DNA of 16,097 nucleotides from Treponema sp. (GTDB lineage: Bacteria; Spirochaetota; Spirochaetia; Treponematales; Breznakiellaceae): NCBI GenBank assembly GCA_031288005.1, contig JAITSE010000025.1, positions 1-16,097 on the forward strand, written 5' to 3'. This document shows, piece after piece, positions 14,364-16,097 of the stretch. The position numbers and the translations under genes are program-made. The first letter of the stretch is position 1; the number at the start of each line of letters is the position of its first letter. The notes under the pieces were generated by a model. It saw only the letters and a list, made by a program, of their open reading frames with translations, was not told the DNA's origin and did no database searches.

Positions 14364-14389
14364 AAAAAAACCGCCGAAAAACGGCAAGG
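14364..14389 (-). terminator. short terminator-like hairpin between the FMN-binding gene and clpB
   Basis: On the minus strand GCCG-TTTTT-CGGC is followed by GGTTTTTTTATTTTA. The stem is short (4 bp, perhaps extended by CC/GG across a bulge), but the T-run is strong. It would end the upstream transcript only about 12 bases before clpB's ATG. A weak sigma70-like arrangement TTGCCG-17-TATTTT overlaps it. Confidence 0.5.
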
Positions 14390-14424
14390 ACGCCGACCCC
14401 CTCCCCCCGGCTGTGTCCGGCTTG

Positions 14425-14802
14425 TTAAGGCTCTGCCGCCTTGTTTAGCGCGTCCTCCAGAGCGGCCAGAAAACCTTCCGACGACCAGGTAGCGCCGGAA
14501 ATTCCATCTACATCAGTGGATCCCGTGTCCAGGACAATGACCAGGAGTTCCTCCATAGCCGCGCCGCCTATTTGTTCGTCATCCTCATGCTCAAGGATTT
14601 CAATAGCCGCGATGCCAGCTCTGTTAATTTGCACCAAAAGACAAACCGGCCCGCGGAAACCCCGCCCCATTCCTTCGTATATGCCTGGACGGTAAGGCGG
14701 TATATTGGCCGGGGCATTGAATCCGGCGCAGCCGCACAGAAAGGCTGCCGCCAGGATTGCCGTAGTCTTTAGCAAAACCGCAGTAAAAAAGCTATGCCGC
14801 AT
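14425..14802 (-). CDS. small lipoprotein with FMN-binding (FMN_bind) domain
   Basis: It has 125 aa from ATG 14802, chosen because AAGGA lies 9 nt upstream and the sequence then begins with a clean lipoprotein signal (MRHSFFTAVLLKTTAILAAA then FLCGC, lipidation at C25); a longer frame to 14871 has no such support. The mature part is one FMN_bind domain: PGIYEGMGRGFRGPVCLLVQ, INRAGIAAIEILEH, and DGISGATWSS at 99-108. The last motif matches the D-x-(S/T)-G-A-(S/T)-x-(S/T) flavinylation site of NqrC/RnfG-type proteins, with S107 at the usual attachment position. The role is probably extracytoplasmic electron transfer with flavin attached by an ApbE-type enzyme encoded elsewhere. It is standalone here, with no rnf or nqr genes in view. 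Confidence 0.8.
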   Translation of the reverse strand: MRHSFFTAVLLKTTAILAAAFLCGCAGFNAPANIPPYRPGIYEGMGRGFRGPVCLLVQINRAGIAAIEILEHEDDEQIGGAAMEELLVIVLDTGSTDVDGISGATWSSEGFLAALEDALNKAAEP

Positions 14803-14868
14803 ACACAGTTTTCCTTTATATATGTACAAGACACAAGGCAGGGCTGTTTTCACAGTGCGTCCGCCTAA

Positions 14869-14895
14869 CACCCCCGCCGCGGAACGGCGGGGGTG
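14869..14895. terminator. GC-rich 11-bp hairpin downstream of ssb
   Basis: CACCCCCGCCG and CGGCGGGGGTG pair perfectly around CGGAA. It lies 20 bases after the ssb stop and 67 bases before the FMN-binding gene start, on the minus strand. No T-run follows, so it is a strong structure but not a standard intrinsic terminator. Confidence 0.5.
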
Positions 14896-14914
14896 GTTGA
14901 TTTAAGCAAAGGTT

Positions 14915-15361
14915 TTAATAGACAGCCTCACGTATTTCTTCATAGCGCTGACGTTCTTCAAATTCCGGCTCCGGCCCCTGGGCTGCGGGAAAGCCGGCGG
15001 AAGAAGCATCGGCGGGAACCCCGGCTTCATTTTTTAATTCCGGCCTAAATTCCACGTGTTCGGCGACAATGGAAACCCGCGAATGGTTTTTCCCATCCTG
15101 GCCTATCCAGCGATTTTGTTTCAGCCTGCCTACAACCCGGACACCCCGGCCTTTTCGCCCAATGTTGTAGCACTGCTCGGCCAACTTCGTCCAGGTTTCC
15201 ACGTCAAAAAAACTTACTTCCTTTTCAAATCCCGAATCTTGCTTGAAGAATCGGTTGGAAGCAAGGCTAAAGGTACATAGCGAAGTTCCTTTAGGCGTGG
15301 TACGCAGTTGCGGGTCTCTCACCAGGGTGCCCTCGATGAGAACACTATTGAGATTATTCAT
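14915..15361 (-). CDS. ssb: single-stranded DNA-binding protein
   Basis: SSB coats single-stranded DNA in replication and repair. It has 148 aa. The OB fold fills about residues 1-108: MNNLNSVLIEGTLVRDPQLR, TTPKGTSLCTFSLASNRFFK, SFFDVETWTKLAEQCYNIGR, KGRGVRVVGRLKQNRW, then VSIVAEHVEFRPE. A Pro/Ala/Gly linker follows. The C-terminus is EFEERQRYEEIREAVY: acidic, but without the DDDIPF-like tip that most bacterial SSBs use to recruit partner proteins. GGAGG lies 5 nt before the ATG. It stands alone, not in the common rpsF-ssb-rpsR operon, so it could be a second SSB of the organism. The family call is firm; being the essential copy is not. Confidence 0.93.
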   Translation of the reverse strand: MNNLNSVLIEGTLVRDPQLRTTPKGTSLCTFSLASNRFFKQDSGFEKEVSFFDVETWTKLAEQCYNIGRKGRGVRVVGRLKQNRWIGQDGKNHSRVSIVAEHVEFRPELKNEAGVPADASSAGFPAAQGPEPEFEERQRYEEIREAVY

Positions 15362-15549
15362 AAATACCTCCGTTTCCGGTATGTTCCGGCAAGCAGCAGC
15401 GCTTCCGGCCGCCTGTTGCTCAGCAGGCGATACTCTATATATGTATCTGTTCTGCGCCGCGCTTCAATGAGCGGAATATTTTTTGAAAATATTTTTGAGG
15501 ATGTTCTCTGTTCGGCGTGAGACCCCTGCAACCGCTACGCTGTTGCTTA
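15362..15549. promoter_or_regulatory. ssb upstream region with an AT-rich palindrome; no gene seen
   Basis: There is no coding signal. AATATTTT-TTG-AAAATATT (15475-15493) is a perfect 8-bp palindrome about 115 bp upstream of ssb and could be a binding site or hairpin. The minus strand has ATATATAGAG near 15440, a possible -10 area, without a clear -35 box. CGCCTGCTGAGCAACAGGCG (about 15410-15429) is another small inverted repeat in the ssb leader. Confidence 0.4.
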
Positions 15550-15585
15550 GGAGTTTTTTAGGCCCGTTAGGGCCTAAAAAACTCC
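15550..15585. repeat. perfect 16-bp hairpin with GTTA loop
   Basis: GGAGTTTTTTAGGCCC pairs without mismatch with GGGCCTAAAAAACTCC around GTTA. It contains T6 and A6 arms, so on each strand part of the stem is a U-run. It stands at the border between normal DNA and the GC-rich repeat field. Confidence 0.7.
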
Positions 15586-15599
15586 CCGCACTGCTTCTC

Positions 15600-16097
15600 C
15601 GGGCTTTTCCCCGAGGTCTGACCCCCGGGCCAGTCTTCCGGGCCGGCTCCCCTTGGCTGGTTCTATGGGCTGGCCCTTCGAGGTCTGACCTCCGGGGCTG
15701 GTCCTCCGGGCTTCTCCCCCTGGCCGGTTCTTCAGGCTTTTCCCCGGACTGCTTTCCAGGGTCTGACCCTCCGGGGCTGGTTCCCCGGACTGCTTTCCGG
15801 GGTCTGACCCTCCGGGGCCGGTCCTTAGGGCCTGTTCTCCGAGGCGGGTTCTTCGGGATGTGGACAACCCGCCCGGCCCGCGAGGTCTGCCCCACCAGGA
15901 CTGGTGCACGGGGACTGTTCAACGGGGGGGTACCCCCCGCCGGTTCGCAGGACAGCCCCAGAGCACCACCCCTGGCGGGTCCGACCTCGAAGGCCCGGCG
16001 CTGTTTCCAACGCCCGAAGAACCAGCCCCGGAGGTCAGACCTTGGGGAGCGGTCCGGGGAATAGTGCGGGGGACCAGCCCCGGTGAACAGGCCCAGA
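15600..16097. repeat. GC-rich degenerate repeat field built on GGTCTGACC, running off the window
   Basis: The palindrome-like core GGTCTGACC occurs at 15615, 15682, 15760 and 15801, with variants GGTCCGACC at 15978 and GGTCAGACC at 16033. It is surrounded by recurring short words (CCGGGGCTGG, CCCCGGACTG, GGGCTT, GGTTCTTC). Two adjacent 41-bp units (15742-15782 and 15783-15823) match at 38 of 41 positions. A 21-bp perfect inverted repeat links 15682-15702 with 16021-16041, so the field changes orientation past about 15950. Long frames are open on both strands at once, as expected from biased composition, and none has a ribosome binding site. I treat it as non-coding repeat; a repeat-rich protein extending beyond the window cannot be excluded. 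Confidence 0.65.
15742..15823. repeat. tandem pair of 41-bp repeats
   Basis: Two units begin with CCCCGGACTGCTTTCC and each includes GGTCTGACCCTCCGGGGC. They differ at three positions only. This is the best-preserved and probably youngest duplication in the repeat field. Confidence 0.75.

Noticed and set aside
14353..14424. CIRCE heat-shock element upstream of clpB
   Set aside because: No TTAGCACTC-N9-GAGTGCTAA pattern or close variant is present.
14863..14869. GCCTAAC/GTTAGGC box near the ssb hairpin as another attC
   Set aside because: No partner R box and no L-box pairing around it; a seven-base match is expected by chance.
15464..16064. Overlapping Arg/Pro/Gly-rich open frames on both strands
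   Set aside because: Frames are open on both strands because of GC-rich repeats; no start signals or recognisable domains.
15600..16097. CRISPR array
   Set aside because: Repeat units are degenerate, unevenly spaced (41, 67, 78 bp) and lack constant repeats with unique spacers; no cas genes.
1..16097. tRNA, rRNA or known riboswitch genes
   Set aside because: I found no cloverleaf with acceptor CCA context, rRNA segment or recognisable riboswitch core by eye; short or divergent ones could be missed without a covariance search.

Overview
The window looks like a spirochaete chromosome segment, most like a Treponema of the termite-gut type. This is inferred from the protein flavour of ruvB, queA, clpB and the lipoproteins, a nitrogenase-like NifH paralogue, and an integron-like gene cassette of the sort known from Treponema denticola. 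No rRNA or other decisive taxonomic marker is present. || Layout. (1) 1-2210 is insertion-sequence territory on the minus strand: an IS3-family element with its OrfA/OrfB frameshift arrangement, cut by the window's left edge, then an IS5-family transposase that has lost its middle. (2) 2210-4550 is an AT-rich accessory island with GC-rich hairpins. It holds a 5'-truncated small gene, a 170-bp attC-like recombination site, a nuclease-like gene (PD-(D/E)xK plus DUF5655-like) inside an apparent 1300-bp mobile cassette bounded by repeated G^TTATGCGAA, and a broken gene whose reading frame begins exactly at the cassette edge. (3) 4628-7614 is ordinary core: mscS-type channel (minus), then divergent overlapping ruvB-queA. 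(4) 7670-11586 is an operon with a clear sigma70 promoter and a 20-bp near-perfect palindrome at the predicted transcription start. It encodes a solitary NifH-like iron protein followed by a complete taurine/sulfonate/nitrate-type ABC importer (permease, ATPase, binding protein). (5) 11752-15361 on the minus strand holds clpB, a small FMN-binding-domain lipoprotein and an SSB with an unusual C-terminus. (6) 15362-16097 is gene-poor: an AT palindrome, a 36-nt perfect hairpin, then a very GC-rich degenerate repeat field built around GGTCTGACC, running off the right edge. || How the parts work together. The most interesting metabolic unit is the NifH-like/ABC operon: an ATP-dependent electron donor of the nitrogenase-like superfamily co-transcribed with an uptake system, but with no NifD/NifK-like partner in the window. 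The likely reading is that the transporter brings in the substrate, or a precursor, of a nitrogenase-like reductase encoded elsewhere. The most interesting mobile unit is the cassette at 3005-4304. The remaining genes are housekeeping (recombination and repair, queuosine tRNA modification, osmotic safety valve, disaggregase).
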